DNA of 38,273 nt from Tychonema litorale BBK16 (lineage in GTDB: Bacteria > Cyanobacteriota > Cyanobacteriia > Cyanobacteriales > Microcoleaceae): assembly GCF_021648855.1 (NCBI RefSeq), contig NZ_JAKJHX010000040.1:1-38273 (forward strand), read 5' to 3'. The stretch's first letter is position 1. Each line of letters begins with the position of its first letter. Position numbers and translations under genes: made by a program. The notes beneath the pieces are model-generated. The model worked only from the letters and a program-made list of their open reading frames with translations, had not been told where the DNA came from and searched no databases. Below are positions 30,183 to 38,273 of this stretch, piece after piece.

Positions 30183-31508
30183 ATGTCAGAAGCTGATCTT
30201 CAAGCCAATCAGCACCAACCGCACTCTATTTTACGATCGAATATCGAATCATTGCGGCCAGATTTCGCTGGTGACGGGGGCTCTGAGCCGATCGACCCCC
30301 ATCCGACAGATACTCCCGCAGAAGTTCGGCAAACGCCAGAAGAAGACTGGCAAACAGTCGATTTTCCCAACGCCATCAGCGTAGATGCAATTCCCACAAA
30401 GCCTGAAACAAAAAATTTGCAATCTCACGCACAGGCAACTCCCACCGATTCGTCACCAATTTCAGACAATCTCAAAAATCTGCTGGCGAATAGCGAACAA
30501 GCCAAGAGCAAAGGATCGACTCCAGTCACTCTGATGCAAGCCCTGCATGAATGCAACCGCGACCTCTTAGGGCGAATCTCCCAGCTAGAAACAGCACTCC
30601 AAGAGTCCCAAAAAAAATTGCAGGTTGGCGAAACCTTGCTCGAACAGCGAAATGCCGAACTCCAAAACACTCAAGAACAATTGACCAGGCTTTTTGGCAA
30701 ACAGGAAGTTTCCAATCAAACTCTGCAAAGTCAAGAAATTTCAGTCGAAAGCTTAACTAGGCAGTTGGCAACTACCCAAACCAGACTAGCTATAGTTGAG
30801 CGAGAATCTGCCGCTACGGTGCAGCGCTATAACGAACAGTTGCATCAACTTGTAACTACAGAAAATGTTTGCCGTGAATTGCGATCGCGCTTGCACCGTC
30901 AGCAGCGCCACACTTTGCAATTTAAAGCGGCTTTAGAAAAAAGTCTGGAGATGCCCCAAAAGTCGATCGCGAATATTGAGAAAGTTGAGAATACAGACGA
31001 TCGGGCTAGCGCACAATTAGAATCCTTACTCGCCGCCGTTAAAGCCCAAAGTGTCCCCCTGCCTCCAACATTTAACTCTTCCCCTGTCCAACCTTGGTCT
31101 GATCCATCTGAACCGCATCCAGAGGTAGCGACTTCAGAACAGCCGATCGGCACGGAATCCCTGGTAAGTCAGGAGTTCAACACATTAGCCAAAGCATCGG
31201 GCATTCAGTTGCGCGAGAACGAAAACTTCTCGCAAACAGAGTCAAGCCCAAGGATTGCGGAGGCTCAACAGTTAGTGGCTGAACCTGAAACAGAAAGTGC
31301 TACGGCAAAATATAGGAGCCCAGAATTGATCGGGGCTGCTAAAATTTTGAGTTCTGTCGAAACATTTGGCATTCAAGAAGTGCGATCGAATCCAGCCCAC
31401 CTTACGGCATTCGGCGAACCCCAGTGGCTGACTTCGATGATCAGTCCGCTGCGGGCCGCTAAGAAGCGTCGCTCGCTCGCTGAGATTGAATTGCCAAGTT
31501 TTCGATAG
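30183..31508 (+). CDS. hypothetical coiled-coil protein
   Basis: A 441-residue protein. Residues 1-100 are polar, acidic and probably disordered. Residues about 110-260 form a long coiled coil rich in E, Q and L (LLGRISQLETALQESQKKLQ, then ERNAEL-type and LTRQLATTQTRLAIVERES heptads). The remainder is disordered and S/P/E-rich, with a conserved-looking C-terminal end (WLTSMISPLRAAKKRRSLAE). There is no signal peptide or membrane segment. It is the type of cyanobacterial protein annotated as hypothetical; scaffold or cytoskeletal roles are possible but unproven. It has its own upstream region and no co-transcribed neighbour. Confidence 0.85.
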   Translation: MSEADLQANQHQPHSILRSNIESLRPDFAGDGGSEPIDPHPTDTPAEVRQTPEEDWQTVDFPNAISVDAIPTKPETKNLQSHAQATPTDSSPISDNLKNLLANSEQAKSKGSTPVTLMQALHECNRDLLGRISQLETALQESQKKLQVGETLLEQRNAELQNTQEQLTRLFGKQEVSNQTLQSQEISVESLTRQLATTQTRLAIVERESAATVQRYNEQLHQLVTTENVCRELRSRLHRQQRHTLQFKAALEKSLEMPQKSIANIEKVENTDDRASAQLESLLAAVKAQSVPLPPTFNSSPVQPWSDPSEPHPEVATSEQPIGTESLVSQEFNTLAKASGIQLRENENFSQTESSPRIAEAQQLVAEPETESATAKYRSPELIGAAKILSSVETFGIQEVRSNPAHLTAFGEPQWLTSMISPLRAAKKRRSLAEIELPSFR

Positions 31509-31830
31509 TTAACTCACATTGCTACTTACAGCACTTTTCAGGTTTATAGGTACTATCAATATCCCCGTAGGGACACCGCGAGTGCCTTAGTCCCTACCGT
31601 GGACGGGATAGATCGATCGCGCGGTGTCCTTCATAAAATGTCGAATAAGCTGTAAGAGTCAGACTAAATAGCCAAATACTCTGCTAAAATTATGTAGGTC
31701 ATTTTTAAGAACAAGTTTATTAAGTTTTACGAAGCACTTTATTTTTGTACCGAAATCTGACATTAAAGATTATGGTGTTTAATGTGTTTGTGATTAAATA
31801 TTAGCTAAAAGTATCGGAACATCTACTTCT
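31509..31830. other. gene-free stretch with a diverged palindromic repeat
   Basis: No gene is evident. Between 31555 and 31640 are GTAGGGACACCGCGAGTGCC, TAGTCCCTACCGTGGACGGG and GCGCGGTGTCCTTC. Together they form imperfect inverted repeats (GTAGGGAC/GTCCCTAC; GGACACCGC/GCGGTGTCC) and resemble the MITE core at 20307-20477 in layout. The rest is A/T-rich leader of the Nudix gene. Confidence 0.5.
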
Positions 31831-32310
31831 ATGGCTCGCGAGCCGATTTCTACCTGGTATTTTACCCTAGTTGTCGTTCACTTAGAAAACCGTTTTCTAT
31901 TGGTACAAGAACGCAAGTACGATCAGCAGTGGTATCTCCCAGCAGGGAGAGTGGAAAAAGGAGAGACTTTGCTGGAAGCGGCGGTGCGGAATACGGTTGA
32001 GGAAGGGGGCATTTCCGTCATTATTGAGGGGATTCTTAGGGTAGAGCATACAGTCATGCCTAGAGGAAATGTGCGTCTGAGGGTGATCTTTGTAGCTCGC
32101 CCAGAAGATAAAACCCCCCCAAAAAGCAAGCCGGACGAGCATACTTTGTGCGCTGGCTGGTATTCTCTGAAGGAACTAGACCAGTTGTCCCTACGGGGTG
32201 AGGAAGTTCGGGAAATTTTTGACTATATGGCCAGTGGTGCTCCAATTTATCCGATCGACTTGCTCAGTATCGAGGGAGCTCCTTTTAAGATGCACCGATA
32301 TCGGTGGTAA
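31831..32310 (+). CDS. Nudix hydrolase
   Basis: A 159-residue Nudix protein. The fold opens with WYFTLVVVHLENRFLLVQER, the Nudix box spans GRVEKGETLLEAAVRNTVEE (about 35-54) and ends GGI, and RLRVIFVARPEDKTPP follows. The canonical box is Gx5Ex7REUxEExGU; here the RE position is RN, so the first Glu of the REUxEE part is replaced by Asn, while the two later glutamates remain. In MutT the replaced Glu contributes to catalysis, so activity may be altered. Nudix enzymes hydrolyse nucleoside diphosphate derivatives; the substrate cannot be told from the sequence. A single gene on its own. Confidence 0.88.
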   Translation: MAREPISTWYFTLVVVHLENRFLLVQERKYDQQWYLPAGRVEKGETLLEAAVRNTVEEGGISVIIEGILRVEHTVMPRGNVRLRVIFVARPEDKTPPKSKPDEHTLCAGWYSLKELDQLSLRGEEVREIFDYMASGAPIYPIDLLSIEGAPFKMHRYRW

Positions 32311-32391
32311 GTCAATCGATTTTGGATTTTGGATTTTGGATTGAAGAGTTGACCCCTTCGGCTTCCCGTTTATTTCTGTAATCGAATTGAA

Positions 32392-32445
32392 AACGGCAGT
32401 GCCGTGTCCCAACTATGATTCCGGTGCAACCGGAATTGATATAAT
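32392..32445. repeat. partial copy of the MITE-like element
   Basis: AACGGCAGTGCCGTGTCCC is followed by ATTCCGGTGCAACCGGAATT and GATATAA. Both motifs occur in the same order at the right side of the element at 20307-20477. The left half is missing. It lies between the Nudix gene and the TonB-like gene; 32516-32580 next to it holds ATAACCAAT-type simple repeats. Confidence 0.65.
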
Positions 32446-32585
32446 TGTGAGTGAGATCGTGTTATAATGACAGCTTTGAATTGCTAAATTTTTACTTTTT
32501 ACCCGCTCCCAATAAAAAAAATATCGGTAACAAATAACCAATACACAGATAACCAATAACCACCAATAACCAATTCTCATTTGTC

Positions 32586-34238
32586 ATGAATGACTCTTCC
32601 TCCCTAGCCAATGCCCTTTCCGAACCGCTGCGTCAGCCATTTTGGTGGGCAGCCCTAGCTTCTGTCGGCCTTCACGGAGTGTTCGGAGTTAATGCACCTA
32701 AGATCTCAAGTCTAATCTATGGTGGCAATTCATCGAAAAATCTGCCCGGTTCAGTTGGATTGGTAGAGCTAACTCCTACGGAAATGGGACGACTGCCACA
32801 AACTATACCGTCATTAAAACCCAATAGTAAGTTACCGTTGTCGATCGCACCAGTTCCCCTACTACGCAATCTAACCCCGCCCTTACCGCCAGCCCCTCCA
32901 CCAATCAACTTACCAGCCCTCCCACCAGGAATGCCACCTCCAGGATTCTTTTCCCCTCTTCCCCCTTCTCCTCTGCCCTCCTTAACCCCCCCAATACCTC
33001 CAACAGATTCAACCCCCACTGTTGTCAAAACCCCAACTGTCAAAATACCCCTAGCCATCCCGCCACAGCCACCCGCCAATCAACTTTTTCCGCCCCCCGT
33101 TAATTTCGATCCGATTATCCCGCCACCACCACCATCATCACCGCCGACAGAATTGCCCCGGTTTCTTCCAGGCGAATCTGGGGAAACCAACCCGGACGAA
33201 CTGCGACGTCTCATAGAAAGAGCCGCAGTGCCAGGTCTGACATCTGCAACTGATATCGCTACCCCAAAAGACTTCCAACCAGGTGGCAGGTATTCGTCGG
33301 AACCCGATCGAGATCAGCAAAATACAACCCCAAAAACTCCCGAACAAATAGCACAGGAAGATTTTGATCAGAAAAATAAAGCTTTTCAAGCAGCAAAACC
33401 TTTAGACCCATCAAGCGATCAAAAAAATCAAGCACAACAAGAAAATAGAAATAGATATCTTGACGTGTTTAAAGAATTTCAAGCCGTTCATCCTGACTTG
33501 CTCCCGATCAAACAGACTCTTTCTGTAAATGCTGTTTATCCGCCAGCAGCTTGTTCCGAAAAACTCGAAGGAATAACAATGTTCGGAGCAGTTGTCGATC
33601 AAAAAGGTGAGGTCAAGGCTTTGTCTGAACGAACCAAGATTAGCTCAGCAGGTTCGGCCATTCTTGATGATGCGGCTAAAGATGCGGCTACAGATGCGAT
33701 TATGAAAAATGCTCTAAAATTTCCACCAACCAGTACGCATGGGCTGTATCAATTGGCTATCTCGTTTAAATATGATGAAAAAGTTTGCAGTGGCACTCCT
33801 GTAAAGGCATCGCCAGCCCCAACAGGGCCAAAACCAACGCTCCCACAATTGACATTGCCGTCCCCAGTTCCACCAGTGCCAAGCCCGGTAGTTCGGCCGT
33901 TGCCCTCCCCAGCCCCGACAGCTCAACCGAAACCACGAACTCAGCAATCTCCTTTGCCTCAACCGAAACCAGCAACTAAGCAATCGCCATCTCCTTTGCC
34001 TCAACCGCAGCCAGGAGCTAGAGATTTACTGTTACCTCAACCGCAGTCAGCGCCTGAAGAGTCGCCTGACCGTGAACCGCAGCCAGTATCCGAAGAGTCA
34101 GTGACTCCTCAACCTACTGCTTCTCCGACTACGGAGCCGTCACCGACAGCATCTCCTACTCCTACGGCTTCTCCTGTGGCTGCACCGTCGCCGACTACGG
34201 AACCGTCGCCGACAGCATCTCCATCTCCTACTCCTTAG
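32586..34238 (+). CDS. TonB-like proline-rich envelope protein
   Basis: A 550-residue protein. A hydrophobic segment near the N-terminus (FWWAALASVGLHGVFGV, about 19-35) is the likely membrane anchor, as in TonB. Then comes a long P-rich spacer (about 75-190, PPLPPAPPPINLPALPP and similar), as expected for crossing the periplasm. A TonB-like C-terminal domain lies at about 310-400 (LSVNAVYPPAACSEKLEGIT, then GAVVDQKGEVKALSE and LYQLAISFKY). Unusually, a second P/S/T-rich tail of about 140 residues (SPTTEPSPTASPTPT-like) follows it. TonB transmits energy to outer-membrane transporters; no ExbB/ExbD or receptor gene is nearby. The repeats in the tail may vary in number. Confidence 0.8.
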   Translation: MNDSSSLANALSEPLRQPFWWAALASVGLHGVFGVNAPKISSLIYGGNSSKNLPGSVGLVELTPTEMGRLPQTIPSLKPNSKLPLSIAPVPLLRNLTPPLPPAPPPINLPALPPGMPPPGFFSPLPPSPLPSLTPPIPPTDSTPTVVKTPTVKIPLAIPPQPPANQLFPPPVNFDPIIPPPPPSSPPTELPRFLPGESGETNPDELRRLIERAAVPGLTSATDIATPKDFQPGGRYSSEPDRDQQNTTPKTPEQIAQEDFDQKNKAFQAAKPLDPSSDQKNQAQQENRNRYLDVFKEFQAVHPDLLPIKQTLSVNAVYPPAACSEKLEGITMFGAVVDQKGEVKALSERTKISSAGSAILDDAAKDAATDAIMKNALKFPPTSTHGLYQLAISFKYDEKVCSGTPVKASPAPTGPKPTLPQLTLPSPVPPVPSPVVRPLPSPAPTAQPKPRTQQSPLPQPKPATKQSPSPLPQPQPGARDLLLPQPQSAPEESPDREPQPVSEESVTPQPTASPTTEPSPTASPTPTASPVAAPSPTTEPSPTASPSPTP

Positions 34239-34257
34239 TTGCGGGATTAATATGGAG

Positions 34258-34321
34258 TCCAAGGCAGTGCCGTATCCCTACCCAAATTAATTGTAAGGAC
34301 ACGGCAGTGCCGTGTCCTGAT
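34258..34321. repeat. MITE-core double palindrome
   Basis: AAGGCAGTGCCGTATCC, then CTACCCAAATTAATTGTAAGG and GACACGGCAGTGCCGTGTC. It has the same layout as the inside of the element at 20307-20477: two palindromes around a CTACCCAAA...TTGTAGG spacer. It lies 20 bases past the TonB-like stop, between convergent genes, and could serve as a bidirectional terminator. Confidence 0.75.
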
Positions 34322-34334
34322 TTTTAAGTAAAAT

Positions 34335-35072
34335 TCAATTGTATTGCACTTTATACATTTGAAATAAGTCGCCGCTTTGTTTTTTCACAACTTTTGCATC
34401 GGCAGTTTTAATCAGTTTTTCCCAATCTTCTATTTCTTCTAAAAACACCTCGCCTGTTCGGTAAGTTTCCAGAATTGCCCAATCTTCTGCTAAGGGAGCT
34501 TTGGGGTTGAGGACATCAAAAACAAAGTGACCGCCCGGTTTTAATACTCGCTTAACTTCTCCCATGACAATAGCCCAATAATCTATGGGAAAATAGCAGC
34601 TAAAACCTGTAGCAATGCACAAATCAAATTGGTCTTCTTCGTACTTTAAGCGATGAGCGGGGGCTAATTCTACACCTTTAAATAGCTTGGAATTGAGTTG
34701 AGGACCGCGGGCGTTTAAGGCATCCCGCGCGGCGCTGCTGATTTCTTGGCCGTAAAAAAAGGCTTCCCAATCGCGCCAAGGGTAGATCAGAAAGCTGACT
34801 CCGCAGCCAATGTCTAAACAGCGCTGATTTTTTTGGGGTTTGGCAATTTGCCAGAAGGGGGAAACTGTTTTGGCTTGGAGGGTGCCGGCGACAGATTCGA
34901 GGAAAATTGGCATTGCTTCGACTTCTTCGGGTAGGGCGAAGGGTTCTCCTCGGTATTCGCGATCGAACCGAGCGGCAACTGGGGAGAATAAAAGTGACCA
35001 GCTATCTGATTTGTCCTTGCTAAACCAATTTTGCTCTGGAGTAGAAGCTAGGCTATCGGACTTTTTAGACAT
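34335..35072 (-). CDS. class I SAM-dependent methyltransferase
   Basis: A 245-residue protein. CLDIGCG (85-91) is SAM-binding motif I, GQEIS with an acidic residue near 110 ends the second strand, DLCIATGFSCYFP is motif IV, and MGEVKRVLKPGGHFVFDVLN is motif VI of the Rossmann methyltransferase. The N-terminal 80 residues (FSPVAARFDREYRGEPFAL) form a substrate-side cap. The acceptor molecule is unknown. It lies seven bases behind the small membrane protein gene at 35080 and is probably co-transcribed with it. Full-length and intact. Confidence 0.9.
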   Translation of the reverse strand: MSKKSDSLASTPEQNWFSKDKSDSWSLLFSPVAARFDREYRGEPFALPEEVEAMPIFLESVAGTLQAKTVSPFWQIAKPQKNQRCLDIGCGVSFLIYPWRDWEAFFYGQEISSAARDALNARGPQLNSKLFKGVELAPAHRLKYEEDQFDLCIATGFSCYFPIDYWAIVMGEVKRVLKPGGHFVFDVLNPKAPLAEDWAILETYRTGEVFLEEIEDWEKLIKTADAKVVKKQSGDLFQMYKVQYN

Positions 35073-35079
35073 TCTTGAA

Positions 35080-35277
35080 TTACCTTCTGGAGGCTTTGAG
35101 AGCCTTTGTAAAGTTTTGGCGATAGGGCTTATTGAAAATTAATGCTGGCCACAGCAGTGCTAGCTTCAGTCGATTGGGAAAACTGCGATCGAAGTTTGTG
35201 CGATCGAAACCATTCCAAAATTTCCAAATACCTGCACCGTAAGCGATCAGTAATGCCAAGCTAATTAACTCACTCAT
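35080..35277 (-). CDS. small conserved membrane protein
   Basis: A 65-residue protein. LISLALLIAYGAGIWKFWNG is a hydrophobic segment at the N-terminus (about 4-23), followed by a basic part (RSFPNRLKLALLWPALIFNK) that may form a second membrane-associated helix. Small cyanobacterial proteins of this kind are of unknown function. The methyltransferase gene starts seven bases later on the same strand, so the two are probably one operon. 35278-35544 upstream is an A/T-rich region without a gene; it holds the promoters of this gene and of the divergent gene at 35545. Confidence 0.7.
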   Translation of the reverse strand: MSELISLALLIAYGAGIWKFWNGFDRTNFDRSFPNRLKLALLWPALIFNKPYRQNFTKALKASRR

Positions 35278-35544
35278 TGAAATAACCCCTAAGCAATTGA
35301 TCGGATTTTGGGTCAGTTCGTTAAACTGCTACATCCAATTTATCATTTATTCGGCGTTAAGGGCAATTTGGACACTATTTTTTTGTAGCGCCTGCTACCA
35401 GGGCAGAAACTTACTTCCCAAAGTTTGTGAGACACAGAGATAATTAATTAAGACCTGATAGCTGATAACTAAGCCAACAATTTTAGATTTGAGATTTTCG
35501 AGTTAAAAATAATCAGGAGTGCTTTTTTAAGCAAGGAGGATTCT

Positions 35545-38088
35545 ATGCGTGCAGTGCTGATGGCTGGGGGGTCGGGAACGAGGCTGAGACCTCTGACGTG
35601 CGATTTGCCAAAACCGATGGTGCCTATTCTAAATCGCCCGATCGCACAACACATTATCAATTTGCTAAAAAGGCATTATATTACGGAAATTATTGCGACG
35701 CTACACTATCTTCCTGATGTGATGCGCGAATACTTTGGTGATGGCAGTGAGTTTGGGGTGCAAATGACTTACGCTGTGGAAGAAGACCAACCGCTCGGTA
35801 CCGCAGGCTGTGTCAAAAATATTGTTGAATTGCTCGATCACACTTTTGTCGTGATCAGTGGCGATAGTATCACAGATTTTGACTTGACTGCTGCTATACA
35901 ATTTCACCGTAGCCAGCAATCCAAAGCTACGTTAATTTTAACTCGCGTTCCCAATCCAATGGAATTCGGAGTGGTGATTACTGGTGAAAATCACCGAATC
36001 ACTCGCTTTTTGGAAAAGCCCTCCAGTAGCGAAATTTTCTCCGACACTATCAATACTGGCATCTACATTTTAGAACCAGAAGTCTTGGACTATCTGCCGA
36101 GCGGTCAAGAATGTGACTTCTCGAAAGACTTGTTTCCCCTGTTGCTGGAAAAAGACGAGCCGATGTATGGCTACATCGCCGAAGGTTACTGGTGCGATGT
36201 CGGCCAGCTAGATGTCTACCGAGAAGCTCAGTATGATGCACTGCGGGGAAAAGTTAAACTGGATTTGAACTATTACGACCAAGCGCGATCGGGATTGTGG
36301 GTAGGTCAGAATACTTCTATTGACGATAGCGCGATCGTCGAAGTACCGGTCATGATCGGCAATAATTGCCGCATCGGAGCCAGAGTCAAAATTCAAGCGG
36401 GTTCAGTAATTGGAGATAACGTGACCATCGGGGCCGACGCCAACGTCAAACGTCCCATCGTCTGGAACGGCGCAATTATCGGCGAAGATGCTCATCTCAG
36501 GGCCTGCGTGATTTGCCGCAGCACTCGCGTAGACAGGCGCGCTCATGTATTGGAAGGTGCTGTTGTTGGTTCAATGTCTATTGTAGGAGAAGAAGCGCAA
36601 GTCGGGCCGAGCGTGCGCGTCTGGCCAAGCAAAAATATTGAATCGGGCGCTTTGTTAAATAGCAATTTAATTTGGGGAGAACAAGCTAAACGGAATTTAT
36701 TCGGTCAGCGGGGCGTTCAAGGACTGGCAAATGTGGATATTACCCCAGAATTTGCAGTTAAATTAGGTGCTGCTTACGGTTCTACTTTGAAACCAGGTTC
36801 TTCGGTATCGGTTTCTCGCGATCAGAGAAGTATTTCGCGGATGGTTTCGAGGTCTTTGATTGCTGGTTTGATGTCCGTGGGAATTAGTGTGGTCAATTTA
36901 GAATCGACGGCAATTCCGATCGCGCGCACGGTTTCATCTACTCTGTCAGTGACTGGTGGGATTCATGTTCGCATTTCGCCCGATCGATCCGACCACATTT
37001 TAATTGAATTCTTCGATACCAAAGGCATCAATATTACTAAAGCGGCCGAGAAGAAAATCGAGGGCGCTTATTTTAAGGAAGATTTGCGACGGGCGCTAAT
37101 TCCTGAAATTGGAGAGATGTCATACTTTAACCAATCTCTTGACGTCTACTCACAAACCTTTGAGCGGCAAATGAATGTTGAAGCAATTCGCTACAGCAAT
37201 TCTAAGGTGGTAATCGATTACGTTTACGCAGTTTCCGGGGCATTTTTGCCACAAATACTAGCTAAGTTCGGTTGCGATGCGGTGGTACTCAATGCCAGCC
37301 TTAAACAAACTTCTCTGAGCAACGGGGAGCGGGAATATTTGCTTGACCAACTCGGCCGCGTGGTCAAAGCACTCAGCGCTAATTTTGGGGTACAGGTGTC
37401 GGCGAATGGCGAACAGTTAATTTTGGTAGATGAGTCTGGGATCGCGATTCGAGGGGAAATGCTGACGGCGCTGATGGTCAATCTGATGCTGACTTCTCAT
37501 CCAAAAGGTACAGTGGTAGTACCGGTTAATGCTTCTTCTGCGGTAGAGGCGATCGCCCGTCGCTACCAAAGCAAAGTAATCCGCACTAAGGCGAATCCCA
37601 CTGCTTTGATGGAAGCTGCTAACAGGAATCCGAATGTGGTTTTGGGCGGTAGTGGCAATATGGGTTTTATCTTCCCGCAGTTGCATCCCGGATTTGACGG
37701 AATGTTCTGTATTGCTAAAGTGATAGAAATGATGACGATTCAGGAGCGATCGCTTGGACAGATTAAAGCTGAACTTCCCCGCGTCACTCACCGTAGTTAC
37801 AGTGTCCGTTGTCCTTGGACAGTCAAGGGTTCGCTAATGCGATATTTAGTAGAAACTCATTCACCAGATAGTTTAGAATTAGTAGATGGAGTGAAAATTT
37901 TTAGCTCTACCGATGATAATTGGGTATTAGTTTTACCCGATGCTAGTGAACCTACAGTCCATATCTTTGCCAACAGCGAGGATCGAGATTGGGTATCTGA
38001 AACTTTGAAAGAGTACCGCACTCTCGTTCAAGATTTTGTTACCCACAGTGAGGTTGCTGTTCGGCAAGATAAATTCGGTAATGGGTAA
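35545..38088 (+). CDS. mannose-1-phosphate guanylyltransferase with C-terminal phosphomannomutase-like domain
   Basis: An 847-residue protein. The N-terminal nucleotidyltransferase (1-235) has LMAGGSGTRLRPLTCDLPKP (5-24), VISGDSITDFDLTAAI and GYWCDVGQ. A left-handed hexapeptide repeat region (about 255-375) follows, and then a phosphohexomutase-like region (about 385-820) with GGIHVRISPDRSDHI. The enzyme makes GDP-mannose (or a similar sugar nucleotide) for polysaccharides and glycans. The mutase part lacks the phosphoserine motif TASHNP, so that half is probably not an active mutase. Two-domain proteins of this length are typical of cyanobacteria. An AAGGAGG ribosome-binding site nine bases before the ATG fixes the start. 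Confidence 0.93.
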   Translation: MRAVLMAGGSGTRLRPLTCDLPKPMVPILNRPIAQHIINLLKRHYITEIIATLHYLPDVMREYFGDGSEFGVQMTYAVEEDQPLGTAGCVKNIVELLDHTFVVISGDSITDFDLTAAIQFHRSQQSKATLILTRVPNPMEFGVVITGENHRITRFLEKPSSSEIFSDTINTGIYILEPEVLDYLPSGQECDFSKDLFPLLLEKDEPMYGYIAEGYWCDVGQLDVYREAQYDALRGKVKLDLNYYDQARSGLWVGQNTSIDDSAIVEVPVMIGNNCRIGARVKIQAGSVIGDNVTIGADANVKRPIVWNGAIIGEDAHLRACVICRSTRVDRRAHVLEGAVVGSMSIVGEEAQVGPSVRVWPSKNIESGALLNSNLIWGEQAKRNLFGQRGVQGLANVDITPEFAVKLGAAYGSTLKPGSSVSVSRDQRSISRMVSRSLIAGLMSVGISVVNLESTAIPIARTVSSTLSVTGGIHVRISPDRSDHILIEFFDTKGINITKAAEKKIEGAYFKEDLRRALIPEIGEMSYFNQSLDVYSQTFERQMNVEAIRYSNSKVVIDYVYAVSGAFLPQILAKFGCDAVVLNASLKQTSLSNGEREYLLDQLGRVVKALSANFGVQVSANGEQLILVDESGIAIRGEMLTALMVNLMLTSHPKGTVVVPVNASSAVEAIARRYQSKVIRTKANPTALMEAANRNPNVVLGGSGNMGFIFPQLHPGFDGMFCIAKVIEMMTIQERSLGQIKAELPRVTHRSYSVRCPWTVKGSLMRYLVETHSPDSLELVDGVKIFSSTDDNWVLVLPDASEPTVHIFANSEDRDWVSETLKEYRTLVQDFVTHSEVAVRQDKFGNG

Positions 38089-38146
38089 TTGGTAATGGGG
38101 AATGGGGAATGAGGAATGGGGAATTGGTAATTGGTAATTAGTAATG
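38082..38146. repeat. GGGAATG/GGTAATT-type heptamer repeats
   Basis: About nine heptamer-like units (GGTAATT, GGTAATG, GGGAATG, AGGAATG) in a row, beginning at the stop of the guanylyltransferase gene. STRR-type low-complexity DNA. No coding meaning. Confidence 0.85.
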
Positions 38147-38220
38147 GTTGCCAACTACAAACTGCTAAAAATTAGTTGTAAATTAATGCCCAAGGCTTTT
38201 CGGCGAAGATACTTTTCGGC

Positions 38221-38273
38221 CCAATGCCCAATGCCCAATGCCCAATGCCCAATGCCCAATTCCCAATTCCCAA
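38221..38273. repeat. CCCAATG tandem heptamers at the window end
   Basis: Six or more near-perfect CCCAATG units, changing to CCCAATT and running off the right edge of the window. Same unit as at 30009-30062. Confidence 0.9.

Noticed and set aside
35278..35544. Possible small RNA or riboswitch before the guanylyltransferase gene
   Set aside because: No stable stem or known aptamer motif could be seen; the region is A/T-rich leader with a strong ribosome-binding site only.

Overview
The window reads as a piece of a filamentous cyanobacterial chromosome, probably of the Oscillatoriales/Microcoleus kind. The octamer GCGATCGC (HIP1) and its core CGATCG recur throughout. There is a geranylgeranyl reductase of chlorophyll synthesis (chlP), a PEP-CTERM protein, a DpsA-type ferritin, and heptamer-type short tandem repeats (CCCAATG, GGGAATG) between genes. 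The genus is an inference; the phylum is well supported.

Layout. 1-2000: small accessory genes (DUF559 nuclease-like protein, a DUF433/DUF5615 toxin-antitoxin pair, a small RHH-like protein) among G/C-tract repeats, with a second broken copy of the DUF559 gene end. 2006-3094: alanine dehydrogenase. 3188-18799: an accessory, defence-like block. An XPB-type helicase (3188-4729) and a DUF790/Bax1-type nuclease (13269-14486) would normally be neighbours. Between them, on the opposite strand, lies a complete three-gene pPIWI-RE cassette: a REase-fold protein, a DinG/XPD-like Fe-S helicase and a PIWI protein. A broken copy of the DUF790 start remains directly after the XPB gene, so the cassette seems to have landed between the two partners. 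DUF2786 and DUF2281 proteins follow, then a STAND ATPase plus a long TPR protein read as an overlapping pair.

18925-25800 mixes ordinary genes (an SDR protein, an EAL phosphodiesterase, tRNA-Pro(CGG), lipoyl synthase, a PEP-CTERM protein) with a DUF2281/PemK toxin-antitoxin pair. Ghost fragments of toxin genes and of another local gene are scattered here. A MITE-like element sits at 20307-20477, and relatives of its core recur near 32.4 kb and 34.3 kb.

25833-38273 is mostly core genome: a SRPBCC-like protein, chlP with a clear terminator, dpsA with a clear promoter, a small conserved cyanobacterial protein, a [2Fe-2S] thioredoxin-like ferredoxin, a coiled-coil protein, a Nudix hydrolase, a TonB-like proline-rich envelope protein, a methyltransferase with a small membrane protein, and a two-domain mannose-1-phosphate guanylyltransferase.

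The most interesting part is 3188-14486, where two helicase-nuclease systems are nested. pPIWI-RE islands were predicted by Burroughs, Iyer and Aravind (2013) to restrict invading DNA, perhaps at R-loops. XPB-Bax1 is known from archaea as a helicase-nuclease machine acting on DNA bubbles. Whether the two act together here is open.
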